From Globodera rostochiensis (Eukaryota > Nematoda > Chromadorea > Rhabditida > Heteroderidae), in contig JAEVLN010000031.1 of the NCBI GenBank assembly GCA_018350325.1, positions 620,065 to 684,064 on the forward strand: a stretch of DNA of 64,000 nucleotides. The letters run 5' to 3'. Of the stretch, positions 45,444 through 56,775 are shown one piece after another. A program made the position numbers and the translations under genes. The notes below the pieces were generated by a model that was not told where the DNA came from, did no database searches, and was given only the letters and a program-made list of their open reading frames with translations. The stretch's first letter is position 1. Each line of letters begins with the position of its first letter.

Positions 45444-46879
45444 ACCCATTCCCTGGGTATCATCACGCAAATATTTAAACATGGATTCAATTTTAAATCA
45501 TAAAATTAAAAAAAACATTATTTTGAATGAATAATGCACGACTTGTTCGGCAAACGGCAGAAAAACAATATTGGTCGTACTCGCGGCAGTAATGGCGTTC
45601 ATTAAGTGACTTCACATTCTCATTGAAACCTCTCCGATTTTTGCATCTCAGCAATGCTTCTACAATAATAATAAAATGTTTGGGTTAGAATTTAAATTTA
45701 ATGCATTTAAATTTAATAACGCTACCGACAAAAGAAGGACTCAAAAGACATTGGCCGATAATTAGAAGGATTAAAATTGTTCGCAATTTCATTGGCACGT
45801 ATAAACCGCGTAGTTTAATTTATAATGTGCTCCAAAAACTGATTCTTGGCGTAGAGAGATAAGAGAAACCCGTCATATTTATGGGGGAATAGCACTAAAA
45901 ATGGGCCGGCCGGTACATAAACTGTCAACCACTTTCCCAGTGGTTGTCGAAAATTGATGATTAATTATGGAAAAGCCAACAAAATCAAAGTTATAAGCGA
46001 TGTGGTGACTGTTCCTTTTCAGCCCATCATTCAGCCACTGATCAATTCCCCCCTCTGAATTCGAAGCTAAAAGTATGAACAAAACTAGGGTTGGTCCCCG
46101 ACCCCTCGGGGGCGGAAAGTCGGTGGCGGGGAGGCCGGGGTTGGCAATGTCGGGGGTCGGGGACGAGCAAATTGTCGGGGGTCGGGGACCAACCCTAAAC
46201 TCATCCGATCGGTTTTCCATACAAAAAAAAAATGAGAGAATTTGGACTTTCTTCTCCGGGTTGAGTGAAAGCATACAAAAATGCATAATTTTTCTACTTG
46301 AAAATCAGGACATTTTCAATTTTTAAAATCAAAGGTCCATTTTCAATGACAGTACTTGCCATTAGGCCGAATCAGAGCCCTGAACTAAAGGAAATGATGC
46401 TTCTAAGTAGTTAATCTCAAAAAAAACTGTTAATTCTATCATTTGCACATTTTTGTTTTTTAAAATAAAGAAATAAAGGTCTCATCAAAAAAAAAATTTA
46501 AATTCTAACACAAATCTTAGCAACGACTAGTGATGCACGAGACCCAAAATTTACCGAGACTCGAGACTCGATACCGAGACTTGACCCCGAGACTCTCATG
46601 CATCACTAGCAACGACCATTACAAATTTAGTAACGTTCAAAAGCTTAAGTGCTGTAGAATTAATTATTAAGTTGACTGACTAAATGCTTCATTAACTTTT
46701 GAGACTGTCAGAAAATAAAATGTTCGAGAATTTCGACTTTTTCGTGATCAGTAGTCTGTAACATTTTTTTGCAAGCTATTTGATCGATTAGCTTATACTT
46801 GCACAAACAGAAAAATTTGACGAAATTCAAGGACGCTCAAAAATGTTTCTCTAATATCAATTCTAGGTCCGGCAGCCCA
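45444..46879. repeat. Large inverted duplication, arm B
   Basis: Reverse-complement partner of 1-1479. The inner edge (45444) abuts the SINE-like 3' fragment also found at 33530-33592; the outer edge ends at GGCAGCCCA 46879. The TAGTGATGCA element is here 81 bp (46528-46608) against 125 bp in arm A. Confidence 0.93.
45543..45833 (-). pseudogene. 5' half of a Ly6-like cysteine-rich gene
   Basis: Minus strand, inside arm B: exon 1 codes MKLRTILILLIIGQCLLSPS (signal peptide) and exon 2 codes EALLRCKNRRGFNEN ... HYCREYDQYCFSAVCRT. The duplication ends before the position of exon 3, so the rest of the cysteine domain and the TM exon are missing and the copy is probably dead. Several amino-acid changes between the two copies cluster between the first two cysteines. 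Confidence 0.75.
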
Positions 46880-46899
46880 AATCGAACAAAATTCATTAA

Positions 46900-48810
46900 A
46901 GAATTATGTTAAAATTTTTTGCAAAAACCGGATCAGGCTGTTTTACCCGGATTATTTGATCCGGTGCGGTTTTTTCCGAATTTAGGAATCTGGGTCCGGG
47001 TGAGGCCAAAATTCTGGCTTTAGATAAAACCCTATAGAAGCGATTTTCGCGTCGTACACATTCGCCGTAAAAATTGTTACAGAATCAGCAATCTTTGTTA
47101 CGAAATAATAAAAAAATATTTGAAAATATTAAAAAAAGTTCCATTATTGGGGGAACGAATGAGGTAGATAATTGAGTCCTCACTGAAAAAGACACCCCAG
47201 TCCCGAGCCCAAAATTTGCTTCAACGTGGTTTCCGCCAAAAAATTCGTTCAGATTCGTGCGTTAGGCTTAGAGCGGGGTCGATATTAGGGCCCGGATCTA
47301 AAAAGTGGCAAAATTATGTAACGGATCCTTTGATTAGAGTGATGACCGATCGAGATTTTGATCGAAAATCTCGTAAAATCTCGAATTTCAAAAATTCTAT
47401 GCGAGATTTTTCGTTTTTCAATTATGTTTTTTGATTGTGAATTTCCAAAAGTGAAATTATTATTAATATTGTGAATCTTATTGCCGGTGCTGGACAGGGT
47501 AAAAAACAACAAGATTCCATAAAATCACAGTTTAAATGATTGGTTCTGGTCGGGACCAGAAAAACCGGGGCCGGGACCCAACACAAAACATCAGACTTGT
47601 CAAAAAGAAAACCACTAGGCCAAGGACAAATTTGACGGCCTCAACATGTTTGCCAAAACACTACAGGGCCTTTAAATCCAAATTCTTCGTTCGTTGAATA
47701 GGCATATCAAAGTCGAATTTTTTAAAATTCAAATTCAATTATTTTTATTGGACTTTTCAAAAAATATGGAATACCGGTCGCAAGTTAATCGGTTCCAATA
47801 CCAGGATATTCTCGGACATTAAAAATAAAAATGCTCGACCGAAATTAAATTGCTGTTAGAACATTGCATCATAAGACAAATAAACAAGAATTAAGCAAAT
47901 TAAAAACAAAAAAATGCAAAAAAATCTTATTTAAATACGTTAAAATTATAGCAAAATGTAATGATTTTCTCTCATTGTTCACCTACAAAAACTCCGCTGA
48001 ACATGACCGATTGGTGCAAATCGAACCCTGCTTATGCACTTACATCGGCCATAATCAGCAATGATGGATGACTTGAACAAATGAAATACCTATTTAAATA
48101 TGAAAATTTAAACTCAAAACTTAAAAATTGAAGATTTCTGAACTTGAGAGAATAAGGAAAACATTCGTGCCTTTTTAGTAACTCAAAACTGGTACATTTA
48201 AAAATTCTGAGTGCTTGAGCCATTTTTAAAATTAACCATTTTTAGCATTTTATCTACGAGGACTAAGCCTGCGTATAATGAATAAAAAAAGGCATTAGTC
48301 GAAATTTTTGAAAACCAATGCTACCCTATAATAAACAAACGACTAAAGATGGGGGGGAGGGCATTATTTTTTAAGAATTTACAGAATTTTTGCCTCTGAA
48401 ATTCAAGACGATCCAAAAGCACTAATTCTTTTTGTTTCTGATGAATTGATCAAAATGTGACCATCATTTATTTGCCAAGTTCTTTGCCATCTTCAAATTT
48501 CATAAATCGTTGGTGATGAAAAAATAAATTTCCAAATTTTCTATTTAATAAAGAAAATTCGGGGACCGGTTGCGCACTGGAGAATTGCGCACCGACAGTT
48601 TTCTGAGAATTGCGCACCAGCAAAAAAAAAAGGAGAAGTCAAAATTTGTGAAAAATAGTTTTATACAAAATTATCTGAAATTATGTTATTTGATGCGCTA
48701 ATTGAACCCCTAAGCTCAGGGTGGCTTAGGCCTAAGCCTAACGAATCCCAAGCCAGGGTGGCTTAAACCACTTTAAATTCTCAATTTTATTTTCTATTGA
48801 CGAATTCGTA
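46900..48810. other. Long stretch without a recognised gene
   Basis: AT-rich with a short GACCGATCGAGATTTTGATCG repeat fragment near 47343-47363 and a tRNA-like remnant at 47600-47640. ORFs are short and low-complexity. Confidence 0.35.
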
Positions 48811-48817
48811 ATAGCGT

Positions 48818-48945
48818 ATTAAACATATTCAGACTATTTTTTGGAGATATAAATAAGCGTATTAAACATATTCAGACTATTTTTTGGAGATATAAATAAG
48901 CGTATTAAACATATTCAGACTATTTTTTGGAGATATAAATATTTC
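48818..48945. repeat. 43-bp tandem repeat, three copies
   Basis: Three near-identical units of AGCGTATTAAACATATTCAG plus ACTATTTTTTGGAGATATAAAT. Confidence 0.93.
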
Positions 48946-49047
48946 GAAAATGTTGACTAAAAGGGCCCCCTCTATTGAATTTTTTTTTTTCACGGTGCGC
49001 AATTCTCCTAGACTCAGAAAATTCAACAAAATTCATTAGGATCTCAC

Positions 49048-49260
49048 TTGGCTCAGTGGTTAAACTGGGTGTCGTAATTTTATTTTGATTAAGGTTCAAA
49101 TTTCTCGAGTGAAAATTTTTTAAATTATTTTTATTTTATTCTCTGTTTGGTGTAATATAATAGTGAATGATCAGGGGTGCCTGGGGATGTGGGTTCGAAC
49201 CCCGGGCTGTGTAAATGATTTTTTCTCACTTTTTATGAACTTCGACGGTTCTAAAAATTT
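49048..49260 (+). repeat. Two tRNA-derived SINE-like units
   Basis: First unit: CTTGGCTCAGTGGTTAAACT and AAGGTTCAAATTTC (49051-49110), like 20585-20670. Second: GTGGGTTCGAACCCCGGGCT then GTGTAAATGATTTT (49190-49230), like 39735-39845. Confidence 0.65.
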
Positions 49261-49639
49261 AAAAAAATATTTCAGATTTTTTTTAAATTAAGGCATAGAA
49301 ATTTTTTAATTTTTTTCTTTAAATTTGATTACTGAATTTCACTCGAAAAATTTTAATTTAGAACAGTCTAAGAACAGTTTACACTCTTCTGTTCTCGAGG
49401 TCGGAACAGAACAGACAGGCTGTTCTAAGATTTCAGAACAGAACAGGAACAAGTTCAAAATCCTTGGAACAGGAAAACACTGATCAATGCCCCCTTAATT
49501 CCAAATTTTAGCGCTAAAATTAACAATAATTTAAACGAACGAGAAGAACCTGCTGTATGAAAAAAGCTTTTTTGCGCAACATATTATTCCTTCGAAGAAT
49601 ATTTGAAAATTTAAATTAAATTGTACGATTTTTTTTTTT

Positions 49640-49870
49640 GGTAAGGTATTTTAAGTCCAACCTTTCGGTCGGACAGTTCAAAAAATTGTTAACAGCGTTG
49701 CTCCTAAACACCTCTAGACCCTTCGTCCTTGTGGTTCAACAGACCCGACAATTTCTGATTTCTTATGGAAAAACTAAAACAAATTTTCGATAGGGTGCGT
49801 TGATGTCCAATTACTCTCGTCGTCTAACGCCCTCTCCTCTCCTTTTCGCGCACTATTTCTTCGAAGAATA
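49640..49870. repeat. Dispersed repeat shared with 38940-39180
   Basis: Both share TATTTAAGTCC-like starts, a CCTTTCGGTCGGACAGT block, TTCGATAGGGTG and CTCTCGTCGTCTAA in the same order. Confidence 0.65.
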
Positions 49871-50104
49871 AAATGTACCAGAACAAGTTATTAACAGCAA
49901 AAAAATAGCAGAAAAAGAGTTATTTTAGAAAATGAATCCTCAAATTTTATAAAATTGCGATTTTTTACATAAATTTTACACAAGAACAAAGAGGGTCTGC
50001 AATGAAAAAATTTTGAATTTTTTTGGGCTCCTAAAAATGTTGATTTTACTCAAATTTTGGACTTTCAATTAACGAAACAAAACACGAAACGCCCAACCTT
50101 TGAC

Positions 50105-50623
50105 CAGGGATGCCAAATTGCCTTATTTTTAAGGCAAATGCCATAATTTTGGGAATTTGCCTTATTGTTTGCCATATTTCCACACTTGCCATAATTTTGC
50201 CATATTTTAAACTTTGTGAAAATACTCATTTTTAAGTGAAAAAAGAATGCCCGAAAAAAGTGCTCTTTGTTTTTAAATTTGAAGTTTTGGTTGCAAATCT
50301 CATAACAAATGAGAGTCAAAAATTCAAAATTTTTTTCGGCGGCGCCTATCGGCACAGCCGACCCTCCCAGAAGTGAAGCAAAACTCTCAAAAAAAATTGT
50401 TTTTTTGAAAATTCCTTAAGAAAGTTGCCATAAAAATGCCATATTTTTGGCCCCTCGATGCCATAAAATGCCATATTTTTGGCCCCTCGATGCCATAAAA
50501 ATGCCATATTTTTGGCCCCTCGATGCCATAAAAATGCCATATTTTTGGCCCCTCGATGCCATAAAAATGCCATATTTTTGGAGCCGGTTGCCATATTTTA
50601 CCGCAGTTGAGTTGGCATCCCTG
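50105..50623. mobile_element. hAT-type MITE, CAGGGATGCCAA family
   Basis: Ends CAGGGATGCCAAATTGCC and GAGTTGGCATCCCTG, 519 bp, with a perfect 8-bp duplication CCTTTGAC (50097-50104, 50624-50631). It contains a CGGCGGCGCC hairpin (50335-50362) and a 33-bp tandem repeat (ATGCCATATTTTTGGCCCCT, about four copies, 50435-50580). Fragments of the family at 11690-11880 and 38515-38570. Confidence 0.95.
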
Positions 50624-50667
50624 CCTTTGACCTAGCTCCGCACTATATTCCTCGTGCATTGGAATAT

Positions 50668-50950
50668 TTATTTCCACCAATTTGTATGAATTATTTGAAA
50701 TTGGAAAAGGATAAAATTTCGAAAAAATTTTTGGGGGGAAAATATTTTATTATTTTCATTAAAAATTTCCAGTAGAATAAATCTGCCGCTATTTAACGAT
50801 AAACGAAATGCTAAAAAACAATTTGACGAATTCACTCCGATTGGAATTGTCGTTTTTTGCATTATAAACACGGGCGGGTTAAAATTCCTTGCCAATTTGG
50901 CAAATTGATATTGTTTCACTCCTTTGACAGAATAATTTATTTCTCAAATT
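50668..50950 (-). pseudogene. Fragment paralogous to the 5.5-9.6 kb gene
   Basis: Minus strand: YQFAKLARNFNPP, then TIPIGVNSSNCFLAFRLSLN. The plus-strand exon at 6690-6860 has RQFAKLARN in one frame and IIPIKVN ... LAFRLSLQ in another, and the nucleotides match at AATTTGCCAAATTGGC and TAGCATTTCGTTTATCGTT-like blocks. A diverged copy of the same exon; no neighbouring exons recognised. Confidence 0.5.
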
Positions 50951-50959
50951 AATAACATA

Positions 50960-52040
50960 GTAAAATTTTGTAAGAAAAATATCATTTTAAAATGAAATAC
51001 TTTTATAATTTAATTAATGAATTTTCCTATCAATAAAAAAATTTTTATTTAAATTATGATTTGATTGGACAATGGACGGTTACACAAAAATTGTTGGATG
51101 ACGGCGGAAAAAATATAAGGGAAAAAATGAGAGATTTCTCTGACAATTTCTTAGGCCAAAAACAAAACTATCATTTTCACTTTTTTTTGTCGTCGTCCGA
51201 CAATAAATGCTTTAATTAGTATTGTTTCAAGAATTTTATATATTTGTCGGAGAGTTTTAGCATAAATTTGAAGTTTTCTACGAAAAAATTCATTCAAAAT
51301 AAAATATAAGAATTTTGAGAACAAAATACTTCACAATGATTGAAGGGCGTAAGTTTTTGCACAGAGTATTTATTATTCCCAATTTTGTGCTTTTTAAACA
51401 GATTCTGGTGTCGTATAAAGTGAAAGCACTTTGGCTTTTGTAGAGAATTTTGTCGGCTATTCATCCTTCAAATTGATTTTTTCCTGAAATTTTTTTAAGC
51501 CCTCAAAGATTTTTTTTCTTCAAATTTACCCCAATTTTCAGTGTATTATCGATAAAAAGGTGTTCATAGGTGTTTTGAGGTCGTAGAATCCGATCATTAG
51601 CTCCATTTCAACCGATTTCGAACCCGAAATTCGAACAATTTCCTGAAATTTTTTCGTTACACATTTTTACATTTATTTTTGGTTTGTATTATGCATCAGT
51701 TTGGCGGCATAAATTCTTCAATGTTTTGTAAAATCTGATCGACATTTCGATGATTTTAATGGGAAATAGCCTGGAAATTGTTTTTTTGAAAAAAACCCAT
51801 AGGAGGATCCTTTTTGCTTAGCAAAATTCGTAGCAAATTTTCTTAACAGATTTCGCCAAATTTTCTCCGGCGGTGAGCTATCGGCACCGCCGACCCTCCA
51901 CCGCCCCACCGCCCACAGAAATGAAGCAGAATTCGTAAAAATTTGCATTTTTTAAAATTGCTTAACAAAAATTAAATTAATGGAAAATGCACCCCTAAAG
52001 TTCAACCCCCCCCCCCCCGAAAATTTTTTCTAGCTACGCG
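50960..52040. other. Non-coding stretch with repeat hairpin
   Basis: A CGGCGGTGAGC hairpin unit (51868-51895) in AT-rich sequence; no exon recognised. Confidence 0.35.
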
Positions 52041-52077
52041 ACTGGTTTTCGGGATGGAGAGAGGTCCGGCAGCGCCG

Positions 52078-52690
52078 ACATGGGTGTCCGGACATTTGGC
52101 ACATTGCACATTTGGCACACTAGTGAAAAACGGACATTTCGAACACTGGGGGGGGGAAGACGTTTCGCACACTGGACATTTGGCACATTGGACATTTCGT
52201 ACACTAGTGAAAAAAACGACGTTTCACACACTGGGGGGGGGGGGGGGACGTTTCGCACATAAATTTCGCGCAAAGCATTTTAGATAGATGAATAAATTTG
52301 AAATTAAGCCAATGTTGAATAATTTGGCTAAAATTGCACTCAAAATTTCAATAAATTATCAAAACAACATCAAAAAACACTATGCCAACCCATTTTGGCC
52401 AACTTTTGGTGGCTCATAACTTTCTTCTTAGTGGTTTCCGGCACAAACTTTTTGGGGATTCGTATACTCAGCTCGACGAGAGGAATCGATTGGTAGTATT
52501 TTTATTCGAATCTGAACCATTCAATGTGCGAGCGATGTGCGAAATGTCCAGTGTGCCAAATTTCCTTTTCCCCCAGTGTGCGAAACGTTCTTTTTTCACT
52601 AGTGTGCGAAATATCCAATGTGCCAAATGTCAGTGTTCCAAATGTCCAATGTGCCAAATGTCCGATAGCCCCGACATGCGCTGCCGTGAA
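52078..52690. repeat. TTTGGCACATTGG / CCAATGTGCCAAA inverted repeat arrays
   Basis: Left block (52090-52260) repeats ACATTTGGCACATTGGAC-like units on plus; right block (52520-52670) carries the complementary CCAATGTGCCAAATGTC units. The ORF between them (52382-52500) lies inside the loop. Probably one foldback or composite element. Confidence 0.7.
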
Positions 52691-53005
52691 AAAAATTTAA
52701 AGAATTATTGGCGAAACGTTCAGCAAAGGTTTGCGTTAAAATTATAAATTTTGAGTGTACTTGATTCGTAAAATTGGCCCGTTATGTACTTGGAAATCAA
52801 GACGTTTGTACTTGGGAATTGTCTTTACCCGATGGAAGCCCTGTCTTAAAGGAGTATGCAGAATTTTATCAGACAAAGCTTTAATTATTGTTACATATTA
52901 GGTTAAAAAAATTAGGTCCACGGCGCGTGATCACAGGTTCAGTTGGGATTTTTTGTTACTTGCCCCCACTCATGCATCTTGACCATAGGTCAGTTGTGTT
53001 TAGAG

Positions 53006-53122
53006 TAGGGTTGGTTCCCGACCCCTCGGGGCGGGAAAGTCGGGGTCGGGGTTGGCAATGTCGGGGTCGGGGACGACCAAATTTTTCGGGGTCGGGGTCG
53101 GGGTTCGGGGTTCGGGGTTGAT
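53006..53122. mobile_element. GC-rich hairpin remnant (GGTCGGGG family)
   Basis: Starts TAGGGTTGGTTCCCGACCCC and continues with GGTCGGGGTTGG repeats; the right end is degraded. Confidence 0.6.
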
Positions 53123-53958
53123 GAAAATTTTGTTCATAAATTTTTTTTTTTTATAAAATTTCAGCAATGTCTTTCTTCACTAGGCAAGCATAAAATATAA
53201 TTTTATTTTTAAATCTCAAAGTAAAGGGAATTTTGTAATTTCTGAAAAAAATTATTTGATGGAGTTCACGTCATGTTTGACTTGACCCAACAACTCAGTG
53301 GCCAAGTTTTGCTTTGAGTGAATTGGTCAGCGGTTTTCAAAAAAAATTTGAGGGGGGGAGGGATTGGCGCGAGAGAATTTTAGAAATTTTGTTGGGATTT
53401 TCAATCCAAAAGTTAAAAAAATGGTGGTGTTTTTAGAAGCTTTTTAGGAATGACAGGAGTCGGCGGTGCCGATAGGCGCCTCCGGAAATTTTTTTGAAGA
53501 TTTTAACAATATTTGTTAAGAAAATTGCTTCAAAATTAACCAAATTCGGCTAACACTTCTTAAATTTTGGAAGTTTTTAGTGATTTTTGACTATAACTTG
53601 TTGAATTCTCAAAATTTTAAAGTAATAGATGGAATAAAAAATTGCGCTATTTTTACTACAATTTTATGACACTAAAATACTTAAGATCAACTTTGAGCAA
53701 AGTAATAAATACATGTTTTAAATAGTCTCCCAATTTTGCTGGCAAATCTTTTTGTATCCTTTTAATAACACATCAATAGAGAGACCCATAATAATAGGTG
53801 CAACAAAGTATTTATTTTGATAGATTTGCTATGCAATCAAAAGGGCTCATGGGATAATGCAATATTTAGAAAGATAGGATAACATTGATGTCCGAACGAC
53901 AGTCGGTGTGACTTCAAATGCTATTTAAATTCTTTTGTTGGCGCTAATGAGAGGACCC

Positions 53959-54125
53959 TTAAATAATAAGCTCCTCTCGAAAATTCACTGATCGTTTCTA
54001 GTTCTTTAATATTTTAAAACAGAATGACCCGCGTTTTGGAATTTTCAATTTTAAAGCCTAATTATCATTCTTTTGAGGCCCCTTAAATAATAAGCTCCTC
54101 TCAAAAATTCACTGCTCGTTTCTAA
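53959..54125. repeat. Duplicated 43-bp block
   Basis: TTAAATAATAAGCTCCTCTC plus AAAATTCACTG(A/C)TCGTTTCTA occurs at 53959-54001 and again at 54083-54125. Confidence 0.9.
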
Positions 54126-54135
54126 GCGTTCTTTA

Positions 54136-54590
54136 ATCCAAAACCGGACCACTAAAATGTATCCCAATGGTCAAAATTTGTTGGGCAAAGTCAAGAGAGA
54201 GTCAAATTCGAGTGCCCAAACTGAATGAATGAGAATGAAAGTGAACGGTGAAAATGGTCAAAAGTGAACGACAATGCAGTGTGTGGGATGGTCGGCCCGA
54301 ATAATGTAAATGGTACATATTTAAATAAATAAATAATCCCCCCCCCCCCCACGAATGTGCCTCCGGACAATCTGTCAGTGCCCAATTCGTCATAGGGCAA
54401 TCCGTCAGTGAAGGACAATCTGTCAGTGAAGGACAAACCGTCAGCGGATAATCCTTTAGAAAATTGTCATTTTTAAAAAATGATACAAATTTTTATTTGG
54501 GAAAAAAATTGTGTGAAATATTTTAAAATTTTTTAGAAATTGTTTCCTTTTTACCCATCGAAGTTCATGGTTTCAATGGTGGGGACTTTT
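54136..54590. repeat. Orphan BTB 5' flank with short minisatellite
   Basis: Matches 32200-33300: GGACCACTAAAATGTAT, GGGCAAAGTCAAGAGAGAGT, then three or four 18-bp units (54402-54450), then the unoccupied site of the 1695-bp insertion. No BTB exons follow on the expected side. Confidence 0.85.
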
Positions 54591-55111
54591 ATTCTTTGAT
54601 TTCAATGTAGGTAGATTATAAAACCGCTTAAAATACCTCTAAATAAATAAACCAATTTGTCAATTATATGCACATTAATTTGAGCCAGGATTCATCTTAG
54701 GCCTCGAAAGCTAGTCGGTTTGCTTTTTCAAAAAAATTAAGTCTTAAAAGCTGTTAATCACTTTTCGTGCCATAGTTAAAGCGCAGAGTAAAAATAAAGC
54801 GCAAGATATAAAAGCATTTTTAGCATCTCGAGGCATAAAAATTAGCACCATTTTGTTAATTTGAGCCCGGGTGAATTTAAAACGAGTTAATCACTATTTA
54901 AAATAGTATTAAAAATTAAGCGAAGAGGATTTTTTTTAAATTTAAATTTTAACGGGCTAACAGCAACAGGAAAAAGGCGAGAGGGATCGTTTTTGGGTTG
55001 TTGGGGCTATGAACAATTTCTTTTGTTTAATGCATATGACAGACAATTTGCACGACAATGGTGCAGATACATACTACTAACCAGCTCGTCTCTAAAGCGA
55101 CGAGACGGAGT

Positions 55112-55550
55112 TCAAAACTTTAATGCTGCCAAATTTTGGTGGATTGGGTATTTTAAAAAGAATAAATAAAAAAGTTTTGTATTTAAAAGTTTTACAAAAT
55201 CTAAGCACCAATAACAGCAGAAAAATCCTTTTGTGGCACGTGAGGAAAACAAATTGAAGAGTGCCAGGCCGAGCATTTCACGTCTGTTCTCCGCCGAACG
55301 CTCTTTCCCATTTTGACGGCATTTTTCGTCCACCCAGCGAAGTGCCTTATAATTTATTTTTAATTAAAAGAATTTCAATTTATAAAAAAAGTTTTTAAGG
55401 CATTCCAAAAATGATTATTAATTTGCCCCAACTCGCCTTTTTTTTGTCTCCATCCCCGACCAAAAAGTGCACATCCGCGCCGTTGCTCGTGCTCAGCATT
55501 TCATCCGATCAACCAAAGAATCTGATTTTGGGGCTATCATTTTGGGAATA
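55112..55550 (-). pseudogene. Remnant of a fourth BTB-BACK gene
   Basis: Minus strand: a copy of exon 6 ([20 protein letters not shown], then a frame change) at about 55350-55210, and a decayed copy of exon 1 ([13 protein letters not shown]) at 55520-55440. Exons 2-5 and all MATH exons are missing between and after them. Confidence 0.8.
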
Positions 55551-55559
55551 ATAATTAAA

Positions 55560-56060
55560 AATTGTTTCAGTGAAATTTTATCCCATTTCAAAGAAAGATT
55601 GGTCTCCAAAAGATATTTAAATGCAAAAATTTTAAAATTTTAAGAGGTTGTTCTCCATTTCCTCTCGAGGTAACCTAATTTGTAAGCCAAAAGAGCAACT
55701 TGCCAATTAGAAAGTGTGTCTTTCTCTAATTAGCCAGTGATAATTTCTAAAAGTTTTAATAGTGCCAATTTTTTTTCGGCACTATTCTTATTTATGGTAA
55801 ATTCTATACGCTTTTCCCATACGTTTTTCCCCTTCTTTCCCCCGTCTCCTCCCGTCCCCGTCCGTCCGCATTCACTTCCAAGACAGCCAGCAGAGGTTAA
55901 AATTCTGCTTCAACATTACTACCTTCGTTCACTCGTTGATTGCTCATCGTAACGAGGTTGACCTTCTCTCCCACCAATCCCCCCCCCCCTCCCATTCCCT
56001 TCCATTGCCATATTCGTCACCGTCAGTACTACATATTTGTGAAAAAAATGTTGCCTCAGA
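55560..56060. other. Spacer without recognised gene
   Basis: Pyrimidine-rich stretches (CCCTTCTTTCCCCCGTCTCC) produce long ORFs that look like low-complexity artefacts. Confidence 0.35.
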
Positions 56061-56075
56061 TATCACTGGCGACAT

Positions 56076-56198
56076 GAAGTTTGGGCACCGGGAAGTTTGG
56101 GCACCACAAGTTTGGGCACCGGGAAGTTTGGGCACCACAAGTTTGGGCACCGGGAAGTTTGGGCACCACAAGTTTGGGCACCGGGAAGTTTAGGCACC
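56076..56198. repeat. 30-bp tandem repeat, four copies
   Basis: GTTTGGGCACCGGGAAGTTT followed by GGGCACCACAA, repeated four times. Confidence 0.93.
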
Positions 56199-56252
56199 GC
56201 AATACAAATTAAAAAAAATAAATTATTAAAAAAGTATTCATTCTTGGGCTAC

Positions 56253-56430
56253 CAGTCCGAATACCCCCCCCCCCGTCCTCCCCCCACAGCAAAAAGTGTC
56301 TCGAATCCCCCCCCCCCCTAAGCCAAAAATGTTCCGAATCCCCTCGTTCGAATCCCCCAGGTTCGAATCCGCCCACAGCAAAAAATGTCCCGAATCCCCC
56401 AAATTTTTTAAAAAGGTAATTTTTTTTTTT
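56253..56430. repeat. Inverted partner of the GGGGGATTCG array
   Basis: CCGAATCCCCC, AAGCCAAAAATG and ACAGCAAAAAATG motifs are the reverse complement of motifs in 57035-57540 (AAATTTTTTAAAAAG also mirrors CTTTTTAAAAAATTT at the inner edge). The two arms flank about 600 bp. Confidence 0.8.
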
Positions 56431-56559
56431 GCCAAATTGGTGGTTATTTGCTATTAAAGTTTGCGAGTAGAATCGAACTTCGAATCAAGGCTGGTGGAAG
56501 ACGGACGCAGGACCCACTTCGACTAACTTTTTTGCAAAACCAACTAAATCCAGCATTTT

Positions 56560-56775
56560 TTAATACCATTCGAAAGTATAATGAGGATAAGCTATCAACA
56601 AGCAAATGCTAAGCGATTGAAAACCACCCAAAGAAGTTATGGCAAGAAGAATTTTTTAAAAATTCCAGCTTTTCGGGCCACAACTCTTTTGTTGTTAGTC
56701 AGAACACTTAGCCTTTGCTTGATGATAACTTCTACTCAATGTAGGCTTTGAATCGTATCAAAAATATTTGCGAGT
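56560..56775. repeat. Foldback repeat, diverged
   Basis: Inverted arms around AGAAGTTATGGC and GCCACAACTC, with CAAATGCTAAG / CTTAGCCTTTG. Same architecture as 21590 and 43945, more decayed. Confidence 0.65.

Noticed and set aside
52054..52747. Gene in 52.0-52.7 kb
   Set aside because: ORFs follow the TTTGGCACATTGG arrays; the central piece resembles foldback repeat sequence and has no splice partners.
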